A DNA stretch of 61,565 nt from Glutamicibacter nicotianae. Lineage in GTDB: Bacteria; Actinomycetota; Actinomycetes; Actinomycetales; Micrococcaceae. A model generated the notes under the pieces. The model was given only the letters and a program-made list of their open reading frames with translations. It was not told the origin of the DNA and searched no databases. Positions within the stretch are counted from its first letter, which is position 1, and each line of letters starts with the position of its first letter. The stretch covers positions 1 through 61,565 of the forward strand of contig NZ_BJNE01000016.1 of the NCBI RefSeq assembly GCF_006539525.1, read 5' to 3'. Shown in pieces: positions 1 to 8,461 of the stretch. The translations under genes and the position numbers were made by a program.

Positions 1-132
1 TTACCGGTTCTTTACCCACCATTCCAGGCGGTAATTTCGTCCAGCGTTATATTCATATTCTATAACTTCGAATTCCTGAAAGTCAAATCCATTGTTTGTG
101 ATTTGAACCAGTATTCTTGGTTCCCATTCTTT
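1..132 (-). pseudogene. possible C-terminal coding remnant at the window edge
   Basis: Minus-strand frame of 43 sense codons ending in TAA at positions 3-1 and bounded upstream by an in-frame TGA (complement of 133-135). Its translation looks protein-like: it is rich in aromatic and acidic residues and ends in EWWVKNR. No ATG, GTG or TTG start with a ribosome-binding site is visible. It could be the last part of a gene broken by a frameshift, or chance in an AT-rich stretch. I recognise no family. Confidence 0.3.
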
Positions 133-140
133 TCAATTCC

Positions 141-162
141 TTATCCACAAGACTGTGGAAAA
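141..162. promoter_or_regulatory. pair of DnaA-box-like 9-mers in AT-rich non-coding DNA
   Basis: TTATCCACA at 141-149 matches the classical DnaA box exactly. TGTGGAAAA at 154-162 is an inverted copy with one change (TTTTCCACA on the other strand). The 5-bp-spaced pair lies in the most AT-rich part of positions 1-360. I see no further boxes in tandem, so this is not a convincing oriC; it may be a DnaA-titrating or regulatory pair, or coincidence. Apart from this and the possible remnant at 1-132, I see nothing interpretable up to the terminator at 398. Confidence 0.4.
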
Positions 163-397
163 ACCTTGATTTTCTGGGGTTCTGCCGCCGTTTCACATCC
201 GGTTATTTCTTCCGTTTTGTTCTCGGCGACAAGGAAAAACTATACACGGGTTTGCGGGGTGCTGCAAATCGGGTGGGTGGTTTTGGCGGGTGACCGTGCA
301 CACTTAATTTCGCAACGCCGATTAAAGCGCGAGTTCTAGCGGATCGGTACCCGAAAACATTTCATGCAACGCACGAAAAGACATCTTAAAAACGGAA

Positions 398-419
398 GCC
401 GACCACCAAGGTGGTCGGC
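398..419 (-). terminator. rho-independent terminator after the EcsC-family gene
   Basis: Perfect inverted repeat GCCGACCAC / GTGGTCGGC with a 4-nt loop. On the minus strand it is followed within a few bases by a run of five T. It lies 14 bp past the stop codon of the minus-strand gene at 433-1197. Confidence 0.75.
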
Positions 420-432
420 AATCCCTGTACAG

Positions 433-1197
433 CTAGTCTTCGAGGATCTCAGCGTCGATGACCCGTGGATCATCCAGCGGCAACGAGCTGGGCACCACCG
501 TAGGGATTCCCTCGAAGGCAACCGCGGCATTCTCGATCACGCGCTTGGCCATGTACCGATTGCCGACACCGCCGATGGCCGCGCCAACGCCAAACGGAAC
601 CAGTCGGCCCATGGTGCTGGCAGCCTGGGTGCCGATGATCTTGCGCAAGAACTTCTTCTGCATGGTGCGCTGCATGGCGGAGTAGATGCTCGTGGACTTG
701 CCGGCACCGAAGGACTTGGCCCAGCCCTGGACCGGTCCTCCGCCGCGGCCTGCGGCTTGGGCAGTCAAGCCGGCAATCATTGTGCTGCCTTCCTCGCCCA
801 TCATGATGCCCATAACCAGCACTCGTGACCGATCCGGGTCTTCGATGGCAATGCCGTGCAGTTCTGCCAGGCTCTGCGCATACAGCGCAGAAGCTTCCAG
901 GAAGCCCAGCGTTGCAGCAACGGAAAGGCCCAGCGCCACGCCGGTGCCGACAGCAGGAACGGCTGCGGTTCCACCCACGGCTGCACCGGTGCCGGTAACC
1001 ACACGCAGGTAATCGCGCTCGACAATGGCTGCCAGCTCGGCTGCCGTGGCTTCCGGGTGCTTCTTGCGCAGCCGCTTAATGTAGGCAAGCACCAGCGGGC
1101 GCTGCACGCCGATGCCCTTCATGATGGCATCCTGCACGCCGGAGCGCGGCTTTCCATCCTTGCCAAGCAACGTCATTGAAATCGGATCGTTTTTCAT
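433..1197 (-). CDS. EcsC family protein
   Basis: 254 residues. The middle (about residues 70-110) is a Gly/Ala-rich hydrophobic segment, and a second Gly-rich stretch near residues 205-220 (FGVGAAIGGVGN) is typical of the EcsC family of probable membrane-associated proteins. Biochemical role in actinobacteria is not established. Monocistronic: it is divergent from the aldolase-like gene at 1311 and has its own terminator. The ATG start (complement of 1195-1197) begins MKNDPISMTLLG. Family assignment is by recognition of the overall pattern and is moderately sure. Confidence 0.6.
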   Translation of the reverse strand: MKNDPISMTLLGKDGKPRSGVQDAIMKGIGVQRPLVLAYIKRLRKKHPEATAAELAAIVERDYLRVVTGTGAAVGGTAAVPAVGTGVALGLSVAATLGFLEASALYAQSLAELHGIAIEDPDRSRVLVMGIMMGEEGSTMIAGLTAQAAGRGGGPVQGWAKSFGAGKSTSIYSAMQRTMQKKFLRKIIGTQAASTMGRLVPFGVGAAIGGVGNRYMAKRVIENAAVAFEGIPTVVPSSLPLDDPRVIDAEILED

Positions 1198-1310
1198 GAT
1201 GGCTCCAGCTTATCCGCAAGACCCTGAGAGTTGCCGTGAGCGCTCTGCCTTCACACAAGCGTCTTGAAAAATTCCTTGAAACTCCCCGATGCTGGTGAAA
1301 GAGTTGGCTT

Positions 1311-2501
1311 ATGAAGAACGCTCAGGCCAAACGGTATAACCATGCCTTGAAAAGCGCCGGGATCTCGGAGCACCCGGTCGCTTTGCTCGATCTCGATGCC
1401 TTCGATTCAAACGTGATCGCCCTACGCGAACGGGCCGGCGGCGTGCCGATCCGCATCGCTTCCAAGTCCCTGCGTGTACGCAAGGCGTTGGAGCGGGCGC
1501 TCGACGAGCCAGGCTTCCGGGGCGTTCTCTGCTTCACGTTGGCCGAAGCATTATGGCTGGCCAGCCACGGTTTGAAGGACTTGGTGGTTGCGTACCCGCA
1601 AACGGATGCCGAAGCGATCAGCCGGTGGGCGGCCAGCGAGCAGGCCTGCGAAGCTGTCACCCTCATGGTGGATACCGAAGAGCAGCTGGACCTGATCGAC
1701 AGAATCGCGCCGGGGCACCCGGCATTGAAGGTCGCCTTGGAACTGGATGCCGCCTATTACCCCAGCGGCAATATCCGCATCGGCGCCGCACGTTCGCCGC
1801 TGAGCCGGCCGGAACAGGTCGCGGCGCTGGCCGCCGAGGTGCACCGTCGCCGCAACTTCATCCTGGACGGGTTGATGGGCTACGAATCCCAGATCGCTTC
1901 GGTTCCCGATGGAGGGTTCAGCCCCAAGGCGCTGATCGCGCGCAAGCTGCGCCAAGCCAGCGCCGCCGAACTGGCCGAGCGCCGGGCCGAAACCGTGGAA
2001 TTGGTCCGGGAGCTGGGCGAGCTGCGTTTCGTGAATGCCGGCGGCACAGGTTCGGTGGAAAGCGCTGTCCAAGAACCCGCTATCACCGAGATTGCCGCGG
2101 GTTCAGGGCTGTTCGCGCCCGCGCTGTTCGATTCCTATCGCGCATTCCGACCCGCCCCTGCCCTGTATCTGGGCTTCCCTGTGGTCCGCCGTCCCGATGA
2201 GCGAACAGTCACCATCCTCGGAGGCGGTTGGACCGCATCGGGTCCAGCCGGCAAGGACCGGCTGCCAAGAATCGAGCACCCAAAGAAGCTGCGCTATCTG
2301 TCCATGGAAGGAGCCGGCGAGGTGCAGACCCCGCTCACCGGCCCCAGCGCACACCGCATCGCCATTGGCGAAACGGTCTGGCTGCGCCATTCCAAGGCCG
2401 GCGAACCTGCGGAACGGGTTAATAAGGTGGCGGTGTATTCCAAGGGCAAGATCATCGAGCAGTGGCCCACCTACCGCGGGGAAGGCAAAGCATTCCTGTG
2501 A
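1311..2501 (+). CDS. amino acid deaminase/aldolase (PLP, alanine-racemase fold)
   Basis: 396 residues. Family members are fold-type III PLP enzymes related to D-threonine aldolase and D-serine dehydratase. The N-terminal barrel carries the Schiff-base lysine at about K52 in RIASKSLRVRKALE. The C-terminal beta domain (about 300-390) contains the usual metal/PLP-site region. ATG at 1311 directly follows the divergent promoter region shared with the EcsC gene. The stop overlaps the GTG of the next gene in GTGA, indicating translational coupling with the FAD oxidase. The exact substrate (a D-amino or hydroxy-amino acid) cannot be told from sequence. Confidence 0.82.
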   Translation: MKNAQAKRYNHALKSAGISEHPVALLDLDAFDSNVIALRERAGGVPIRIASKSLRVRKALERALDEPGFRGVLCFTLAEALWLASHGLKDLVVAYPQTDAEAISRWAASEQACEAVTLMVDTEEQLDLIDRIAPGHPALKVALELDAAYYPSGNIRIGAARSPLSRPEQVAALAAEVHRRRNFILDGLMGYESQIASVPDGGFSPKALIARKLRQASAAELAERRAETVELVRELGELRFVNAGGTGSVESAVQEPAITEIAAGSGLFAPALFDSYRAFRPAPALYLGFPVVRRPDERTVTILGGGWTASGPAGKDRLPRIEHPKKLRYLSMEGAGEVQTPLTGPSAHRIAIGETVWLRHSKAGEPAERVNKVAVYSKGKIIEQWPTYRGEGKAFL

Positions 2502-3799
2502 GCACCTTCAAGAACTTCGCGCGCACCGTTGTCGCGCACCCGGCAGCCATCCGTTCCCCGCGCAGCATCGCGGAATTGGCGCAGGTCCTGGAACAGGCCG
2601 CCGACCTGGAGCAGCCGGTGCGTGCGATCGGCGCAGGCCATTCCTTCACGCCGCTGGCGGCTACCGACGGCATCTTGCTGAACCTGGATGGCTTCCAGGG
2701 AATCGAGGAAGTCGACGCCCTCACCCACGAGGTGACCTTCCGCGCCGGGACCCGGCTATGGCAGATCCCCGCACTGCTCAAGCCCTTCAATCTCGCGTTG
2801 GAGAATATGGGCGATATCGACAGGCAATCTGTAGCCGGAGCCATCAGCACCGGCACCCACGGCACCGGCCTGCGATTCAGCGGATTCAGCGGAACGGTCA
2901 CCGGGGTGCAGCTCCTGCTGGCCGATGGCACCCACCTGCGTGCCAACTCTCAGGAGAACACCGAACTATTCGAGGCCTCCCGGCTTGGCCTGGGAGCGCT
3001 GGGGGTGCTCACCCACGTGCGGCTGCGCTGCGTCCCGCACTACATGATGCGTGCGGAGGAAATCATCGAACCCATCGGGCTGATCGCCGAAAGCTTCGTC
3101 GAGCGCGCACGGGAAGAAGACCATCTGGAATTCTTCTGGTTCCCGGGCACCGGCAAAGCCCAGGTGAAGATCAATACCCGCCTCGACGGCCAAGTCCCGA
3201 CCGAGCAGCCGCCGGCGGCAGCCCGCTGGCTGAATGATGAAGTTGTCTCCAATGGCGCATTGCAGCTGCTCAGCTCGGTGAGCGCGGCGCTGCCGAAGAC
3301 CACGCCAGCCTTGGCCAAGGTGGCGTGCGCAGCGTTGCCCGAAAGCAGCCGCATCGCACCGTGGAACGAAGTGTTCACCAGTGCGCGGCGGGTGCGTTTC
3401 ACCGAAATGGAATATGCGCTCCCGCTGGCCAACTTCGATGAGGCTTTCGCCAGGGTGCGGGCGTACTTCAAGCGTTCGGGAACCGGGGTCTTCTTCCCTG
3501 TCGAGGTGCGCACCGCGGCCGAGGATTCCACCTGGCTGGGAACTGCCAGCGGCCGGCAAACTGCATATATAGCCGTGCACCGCTACATTCGCGATCAGGC
3601 TCCGGGATACTTTGCAGCCATGGAAGAGATCTTCCGCTCCCTGGGCGGCCGGCCGCACTGGGGCAAGGAGCATACGCTTCAGGCTGGGGAATTGGCTCAG
3701 CTCTACCCGAAGTTCAGCGATTTCACGCGGGTTCGCCAGGCTGCCGATCCGGAGGGCAGATTCCTCAATCCGTATCTGCGCAGCTTGCTCGGCGCCTAG
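2498..3799 (+). CDS. D-arabinono-1,4-lactone oxidase-type FAD protein
   Basis: 433 residues from GTG 2498, which overlaps the upstream TGA; a start 36 bp earlier is possible but would lie deep in the previous gene. N-terminal FAD-binding (PCMH) domain with GAGHSFTPL near residue 47 and GAISTGTHGTG near 110. C-terminal ALO domain ending with HWGKEHTL near residue 388, whose His/Lys resemble the catalytic C-terminal motif of aldonolactone oxidases. It would oxidise a sugar lactone or alditol with FAD and oxygen. Coupled to the aldolase-like gene, so the two products may share a pathway. The final 4 bases overlap the convergent gene at 3796. Confidence 0.82.
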   Translation: MSTFKNFARTVVAHPAAIRSPRSIAELAQVLEQAADLEQPVRAIGAGHSFTPLAATDGILLNLDGFQGIEEVDALTHEVTFRAGTRLWQIPALLKPFNLALENMGDIDRQSVAGAISTGTHGTGLRFSGFSGTVTGVQLLLADGTHLRANSQENTELFEASRLGLGALGVLTHVRLRCVPHYMMRAEEIIEPIGLIAESFVERAREEDHLEFFWFPGTGKAQVKINTRLDGQVPTEQPPAAARWLNDEVVSNGALQLLSSVSAALPKTTPALAKVACAALPESSRIAPWNEVFTSARRVRFTEMEYALPLANFDEAFARVRAYFKRSGTGVFFPVEVRTAAEDSTWLGTASGRQTAYIAVHRYIRDQAPGYFAAMEEIFRSLGGRPHWGKEHTLQAGELAQLYPKFSDFTRVRQAADPEGRFLNPYLRSLLGA

Positions 3800-4884
3800 A
3801 ATTGGATGTCGGCCCAGATCAGCGGGCTTGATTCCTTCGCGAAGTCGGGGACTGTTCCCGGCAACGCCTGGGAAGTGCTCGGCTGGTTCTCCTTGATGCG
3901 GCCCTGGCCCAATACCTGCCAGGTTTCGCTCGGCACCAGGTAGCTGCCCGAATCATTGACAGCGTTCGCGTGCTTGAGTTCCTTGAGGAAAGGGTCAACG
4001 CGATCAGCGGAGCCATCTTGCAGGCCCAGTGCACCGGCAATGACAAAGCGGTCTTCGCCCACGCCTTCTGCATGTTCGCCCTCGTCGGTGCGAACATAGT
4101 TCTCGCCGGAGAGATAGCCGTCGATGACCTTCAGCTCGTCCATCTGGCGTGCCTTGGCGAATTCCTCATCCTGCGCATCCGGCTGGGTTTGCGTCGCCAG
4201 GATATGCACCGGCTCGCCACGGTACTGGATGGGAATGTCCCATAGGCCGGTGCTCATCACGGGGATGGACGCTGCCAGCACGCCGGATAAGTCGGTGTGG
4301 TGCAGCATGTCGTTGGCAACGTGTTGCCACTTGAGCTGGGAAACGCTGGCGACCTGCTCTTGGGCGATCGGGTACTTCGACAGCACGACGATCGACCCCT
4401 GCTCCGCGAATGCGGCCTGGCCCCACGCGTCCTCGGCGCTGCCGATCACGCCGTCGGCGTTCAAGTCGGCGCCGCTTTGCAGGCCTTTGGAGCCCACCGC
4501 CAGATAGGAATACCCGTAGTCCACGTCGGCGCGGTCGTCGCCCAGATTGTTCAGATAGTTCTCATTGAGCGCGTCAACTGCCTCTTGGGTGGCGTCCATA
4601 TCCGTCAGCACCACCACGTCCGCGTTGGCGCTGCTGATCTTGTCCGCAACCTGGGCTGCCTGCCGGTCGGTTCCGCGCATCAGGGCCGCGGGCAGCTCTT
4701 CGGGGGTTTCGCCGGTGAGATTTGCCTGGATGGTTGCCACGCGCAGCGAGGTCTCCGAAAGCTGCGCGGCATTGGCGCCTGCTGGGTCGCCGGGTCCGGT
4801 GGGTGCGGCAAGTGCGCCGGTTGCGGGGAGCATCAGAAGTGCCCCTAAACCCAGGCTCGCTGTTCCGACTAATAACTTGCGCAC
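3796..4884 (-). CDS. secreted endonuclease/exonuclease/phosphatase family protein
   Basis: 362 residues. Residues 1-26 are a Sec signal peptide: MRKLL, a hydrophobic core, then ATGALA before the predicted cleavage. The body has the scattered motifs of the EEP fold (ATIQANL near residue 50, VVLTDMDATQ near 95, VIAGALGLQDG near 278), although the canonical catalytic Asp-x-Asn and SDH motifs are not clear. Probably an exported phosphodiesterase-like protein. The stop codon shares CTAG with the convergent FAD oxidase gene. It lies 22 bp after the start codon of the ThDP enzyme's 3' neighbour, so co-transcription from 6577 downwards is likely. Confidence 0.7.
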   Translation of the reverse strand: MRKLLVGTASLGLGALLMLPATGALAAPTGPGDPAGANAAQLSETSLRVATIQANLTGETPEELPAALMRGTDRQAAQVADKISSANADVVVLTDMDATQEAVDALNENYLNNLGDDRADVDYGYSYLAVGSKGLQSGADLNADGVIGSAEDAWGQAAFAEQGSIVVLSKYPIAQEQVASVSQLKWQHVANDMLHHTDLSGVLAASIPVMSTGLWDIPIQYRGEPVHILATQTQPDAQDEEFAKARQMDELKVIDGYLSGENYVRTDEGEHAEGVGEDRFVIAGALGLQDGSADRVDPFLKELKHANAVNDSGSYLVPSETWQVLGQGRIKENQPSTSQALPGTVPDFAKESSPLIWADIQF

Positions 4885-4906
4885 CCATCCACCCTACGAC
4901 GTTCAG

Positions 4907-6577
4907 CTACCGCTTTCCAGCACCTTTACCGGATTGTAATGCCGCAGCCGCAGCGGCCTTCTTGTTCGCGGAAAGGACTTCTTCCATATACGGGGCACGC
5001 ACATGCGTGGATACCCGGGCGTCCACCAGGCATACGCCGCGGGCGCCTGCATCAACCCACTGCTGCACGGCGGCGAGGTCTTCCAGCGTGCCAACGCGGA
5101 TTCCGGTCGCTCCCATGGAGTTGGCAATGCCGGCAAAATCCACGGTAGGGATCAGCATCGGGTCTTCGTGCAGGCCGACGGATCCGTACTGGTGGATTTC
5201 CGCACCATAGGCGGAGTCGTTGTAGATGACGATGACGCCGCTTTCCACGGTGCGCACGATCGATTCGAGGTCTGCCAGGCCCATCAGGAATCCGCCATCT
5301 CCGGCGGCCAGCACGACCGTGCGGCCTTCCGCCGCCGGGGCCGCACCCACCATGGAGGCGATGCCCAGGCCGATGGACTGGTAGGCGGTTCCCACACAGG
5401 CCAGGGAGCGCGCACCGGAAGTCGACCAGTACATCGGACCCCAGCCGATGAAGTGCCCGCCATCCTGCACCAGCACGCGGTTGGCCGGCAGGATATCCTG
5501 CAGCTCGCTGGCCACGCGGCGCGGATCCAGCTGCCCGTCGGAGGCCTGGTCGTCGCCGGCGGGGCGGCTGCGCAGCTCGGACAGGTCAAGGCCTGCGCGC
5601 CATGCGTCATCGGCTTGCTCCACGGCACCGAGCAGGTCCGCGGCAGCCAGGGCCGCATCGCCGGTGGCGAAGTAGTCGACGCGTGGATTGGTGGCCGCGC
5701 ATCCCAGATCGATCTGGATCAGGGTGGCATCGTCTGCCACTAGCTCGCCGAAGCGCATGGTGAACTGGTTCAGCGAGGCGCCGAGCACCAGTACGGTATC
5801 TGCCTGCGCGATGATCGCGGCGTTGGCCTCCGTGGAGAACCCTCCGGTGATGCCCAGGTCGAACTCGTAGTCCAGCAGGTCGCGGGCCAGCAGCGTGCCC
5901 GAGGTGGTGGCCCCCAGCTTCTGAGCCAGCGCCTGGACCTGCTCGGCGGCATCAATTGCGCCGCGGCCATAGAGGATGTGGGTGCGCTGCGAGGCGTTGA
6001 GCTTGGCAGCGATCTGCTCCAGCTGGGTGGAGTTCAACTGCGGCGCCGGCGGGGTGCTGCGCAGGGAGGCGAAATCGGGAAGCTGCTCTTCGAGGGAATC
6101 CAGCGCTGCCAGGTCGTAGGGAATGGCCAGGACCACCGGCAGCTGCTCGCGCAGCGCATGGGCCGCCGCCTCAAGGGCGGTCGCACCCGGGGTGCTGCGG
6201 TCGACGACGTAGCGGGGCGCCCGCACCGCGGCATCGATCGCGGCCTGGTCCACGTCCCAGCCGCGCAGGCCCGACGTCGGCGCGTCGCCGGTGACGAACA
6301 GCAGCGGGGTCCGCGCCGCGGCGGCCTCGGCCAGGGCAGTGGTGGTGTTGGTGTAGCCGGCACCGTAGGTGGTGGAGGCGATGGCCAGCTTGTTGGAGAT
6401 GCGGAAGTACGCGTCGGCGGCCGAAACGGCGGCCGACTCATGGCGCACTGCGGTGTAGTCGAAGCCTGCACGCACCGCGGCGTCGAGGAAGTGGGCGTTG
6501 CCGTTGCCCATCAATCCGAAAATTCGCGGGGCCAGGGGCTTGAGGGCATGGGCAATGGCAGCTGAAACGCTGGACAT
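4907..6577 (-). CDS. thiamine pyrophosphate-dependent enzyme (acetolactate synthase-like)
   Basis: 556 residues, normal length for the ThDP decarboxylase/synthase family. N-terminal PYR domain with the catalytic Glu in RHESAA (about residue 48). The central domain is followed by a C-terminal PP domain with the metal/diphosphate motif GDGGFLMGLAD and its paired IYNDSAYG about 27 residues later. Could be a 2-oxoacid decarboxylase or an acetolactate-synthase-like enzyme; it is not adjacent to ilvN or ilvC, so biosynthetic AHAS is unlikely. The last 18 residues are Ala/Lys-rich and outside the conserved fold. Start is ATG, complement of 6575-6577. Confidence 0.8.
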   Translation of the reverse strand: MSSVSAAIAHALKPLAPRIFGLMGNGNAHFLDAAVRAGFDYTAVRHESAAVSAADAYFRISNKLAIASTTYGAGYTNTTTALAEAAAARTPLLFVTGDAPTSGLRGWDVDQAAIDAAVRAPRYVVDRSTPGATALEAAAHALREQLPVVLAIPYDLAALDSLEEQLPDFASLRSTPPAPQLNSTQLEQIAAKLNASQRTHILYGRGAIDAAEQVQALAQKLGATTSGTLLARDLLDYEFDLGITGGFSTEANAAIIAQADTVLVLGASLNQFTMRFGELVADDATLIQIDLGCAATNPRVDYFATGDAALAAADLLGAVEQADDAWRAGLDLSELRSRPAGDDQASDGQLDPRRVASELQDILPANRVLVQDGGHFIGWGPMYWSTSGARSLACVGTAYQSIGLGIASMVGAAPAAEGRTVVLAAGDGGFLMGLADLESIVRTVESGVIVIYNDSAYGAEIHQYGSVGLHEDPMLIPTVDFAGIANSMGATGIRVGTLEDLAAVQQWVDAGARGVCLVDARVSTHVRAPYMEEVLSANKKAAAAAALQSGKGAGKR

Positions 6578-6889
6578 TATGGACTCTTTTCAAGAAATCG
6601 TGCTGAAGAAATTCCATATATGTCTGCCGTTACCGGTTGCTTCACCGCAACGGGTATCGCCCCTTTTGAGAGCGCCGGAACCAGCTGGAGCCGTGTTCCT
6701 GACTCACTGATGATAATGCAGGGATCCTGCTCGGCGCTAGGAGCCGGTGACCGCGACCCGGAAAGCCAGGGAGGCAAACTCCTCCAAAAGTACCATGTAC
6801 AGCAATCTCCATTCTCGATAAGATCAAGATAACTCTTAGTTGACTTGAACCTTATAAGGCAACCATCGAACCTTATCGAGAGGGAACGC
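6578..6889. other. divergent intergenic region
   Basis: 312 bp between the divergent starts of the ThDP enzyme and the small membrane protein. Its right half is AT-richer and has a near-repeat (CCTTATAAGG at about 6850 and CCTTATCGAG at about 6871). I cannot assign a promoter with confidence and see no credible coding frame. Confidence 0.4.
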
Positions 6890-7171
6890 ATGCTGAAGTT
6901 CTTCGGGATCACCACTGGCGCATCGGCCAGCGGCAAAGTCCGCGCATGGCAGGGCGTGGACCGCAAGCACCGGGGCATCGCCTTCGCCGTGTCGCTGGTG
7001 CTGGCATCGGCCGCGTTCCTGGCCGCCCGCTGGCTGCTCTCGGGCCTGCCGCCCGAGCACTCCCTGCCTTATGTTCCCTGGCTTGCCGCCGCGGCCCTGC
7101 TGCTCATCAGCACCCTGGTGGCCGAGCGCTCGATGATCAGCAACCAGCCGGCCGAAGCTGGCGGCATCTAG
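6890..7171 (+). CDS. small membrane protein of unknown function
   Basis: 93 residues from ATG 6890, chosen because GAGAGGG sits 5-10 bases upstream; the open frame extends to 6845 without a ribosome-binding site. Two predicted membrane segments (about residues 33-51 and 62-80) separated by a short loop, then a hydrophilic tail. The N-terminus MLKFFGITTG is conserved-looking but I do not recognise a family. It is followed immediately by a strong bidirectional terminator. Confidence 0.6.
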   Translation: MLKFFGITTGASASGKVRAWQGVDRKHRGIAFAVSLVLASAAFLAARWLLSGLPPEHSLPYVPWLAAAALLLISTLVAERSMISNQPAEAGGI

Positions 7172-7179
7172 GCGCAAAA

Positions 7180-7222
7180 AAGCTGGGGGAAGATACGGGC
7201 AACCCGTATCTTCCCCCAGCTT
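7180..7222. terminator. bidirectional terminator, 20-bp perfect stem
   Basis: Perfect inverted repeat at 7180-7199 / 7203-7222 with a 3-nt CAA loop, flanked by GGCGC ... GCGCC that could extend it. On the minus strand the stem is followed by TTTTTTGCGCC, giving a U-tract. It separates the small membrane protein from the convergent gluconokinase pseudogene. Confidence 0.8.
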
Positions 7223-7234
7223 CGCGCCAACCGG

Positions 7235-7780
7235 CTAGGCGTTGCCCAGCCAATCGGCGGCGTCGTTGACCAGCTGCTGAGGCGAGGCCGAAATATCCAG
7301 CACCACGCCGCGCTCGTCAGCCTGCAGCTCGTCAAGCGTCTCGAACTGGGATTTCAGCAGCTCCACCGGCATGAAGTGCCCGGTGCGCTCGGCCATGCGC
7401 TGGGACAGCAGCTCGAAGCTGCCGTTCAAATGGATGAACACCGTATCCGGCGCCTGCGCCCTGATCTGGTCGCGGTACTTGCGCTTGAGCGCAGAGCACG
7501 CAATGATCAGCGGCTTGCCATCCTCGGCGGCCAGCCGCCTGCCGATTTCGCCGAGTCACGGTTCGCGGTCTGCATCATCCAGCGGGATGCCGGCAGACAT
7601 CTTCGCGATATTCGCCTGCGGATGCAGGGAATCCCCGTCGAGGAACTCCGAGGCGATCCGCTGGCCCAGCAGCTCGCCCACGGTGGATTTGCCGCAGCCG
7701 GAGACCCCCATGACCACGATGCGTCCGGCCCCGGTGCCCGATGGCGCCGACAGCGGCTTGTCCATGATCGCCTCGCTCAC
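7235..7780 (-). pseudogene. gntK: gluconokinase, interrupted by one in-frame TGA
   Basis: A normal-length gluconokinase (about 180 residues) can be read in one unbroken frame except for TGA at 7558-7556. The upstream half has Walker A GVSGCGKST and the family segment DGDSLHPQANIAKMSAGIPL. The downstream half contains IACSALKRKYRDQIR and MAERTGHFMP. The stop follows DDADREP, where the family has a near-invariant Trp (P-W-L), so a single TGG to TGA change explains it. The GTG start overlaps the stop of the mannonate dehydratase fragment; an ATG 15 bases later also has GAGG upstream. Truncated at residue 74, the product would lack most of the kinase. Confidence 0.85.
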
Positions 7781-8076
7781 CAGTCGTGCACCGTGCCGTC
7801 AACCAGGCGGTTGTACGGCAGGTAGGCCTGCTGGTACGGGTAGGACAGCGCGGCTTCCTCGTTGAACTCGACGCCCAGGCCAGGCTTGTCGCCAGGGTGC
7901 AGGTAGCCGTCCTTGAAGGTCATCGACTGCTCGAAAACGGTGTTGGTGGCGTCCGAGTGCTGCATGTACTCCTGGATGCCGTAGTTGTGGATGGCCAGGC
8001 CCACGTGCAGCTGGGCGGCGAAGCCCACCGAAGACGGCCTGCGCTTCGGCGACTCGCTGCCATGGGAATCGAGCAT
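7777..8076 (-). pseudogene. D-mannonate dehydratase (enolase superfamily) 3' fragment
   Basis: About 90 codons match the C-terminus of mannonate/galactonate dehydratases of the RspA/ManD group: LHVGLAIHNYGIQEYM, then FKDGYLHPGDKPGLGVEF and YLPYNRLVDGTVHDW at the very end. A full protein has about 400 residues, so roughly three quarters of the gene is gone. Homology fades near 8040, and upstream sequence belongs to a different gene on the other strand. The stop overlaps the gluconokinase start, as expected for a former operon feeding 2-keto-3-deoxygluconate/gluconate metabolism. Confidence 0.8.
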
Positions 8077-8440
8077 CCTAGACTTCTCCGGGATGGCCGT
8101 CCGAGTCCTGGGAGATCGGCTCCTCGCTGAATACCATCAAGCAGGTCATGAGCGAGGTCGATGACTCGAGCAAGGTCGTGCTGCACGTGTACTTCCGATG
8201 CCATTCGTCATGGACGAGGCCAGCGGCCTGCGCGATGCAGGCGCCATCGTCGTCGGCTTCGGCATGTCCGACACCGCGCTGATGGATAGCCTCTCGGGCA
8301 AGTTCGCCCCGCAGGGACGCATGCCGTTCGCGCTGGCCGGCACCCGCGAGTCGATCACCGAGCAGTTCAGCGACTTGCCTGGCTATGCGCAAACCGCCGA
8401 CGGCGCGCTGTTCGAGTACGGTTTCGGGCTCAGCTACTAG
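8077..8440 (+). pseudogene. glycoside hydrolase family 3 beta-glucosidase, 3' fragment with frameshifts
   Basis: The last 80 codons (8198-8440) encode the C-terminal GH3 segment ending ALFEYGFGLSY, with AGAIVVGFGMSDTALMD before it. The preceding piece (8112-8196) encodes SWEIGSSLNTIKQVMSEVDD and VVLHVYFR in another frame, so at least one frameshift lies near 8196, and another frame change is likely near 8100. GH3 enzymes have 600-800 residues, so only the end remains. It abuts the mannonate dehydratase fragment in head-to-head orientation. Confidence 0.75.
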
Positions 8441-8461
8441 GTAATGAAGCGTGCTGCGCGG

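Noticed and set aside
141-162. Chromosomal origin oriC
   Set aside because: Only two boxes; neither dnaA, dnaN, rpmH nor parAB is nearby, and no AT-rich 13-mer array is visible.
103-339. 78-codon plus-strand open frame at the left edge
   Set aside because: No ribosome-binding site, no recognisable motif, and it runs through the DnaA-box pair and AT-rich non-coding sequence.
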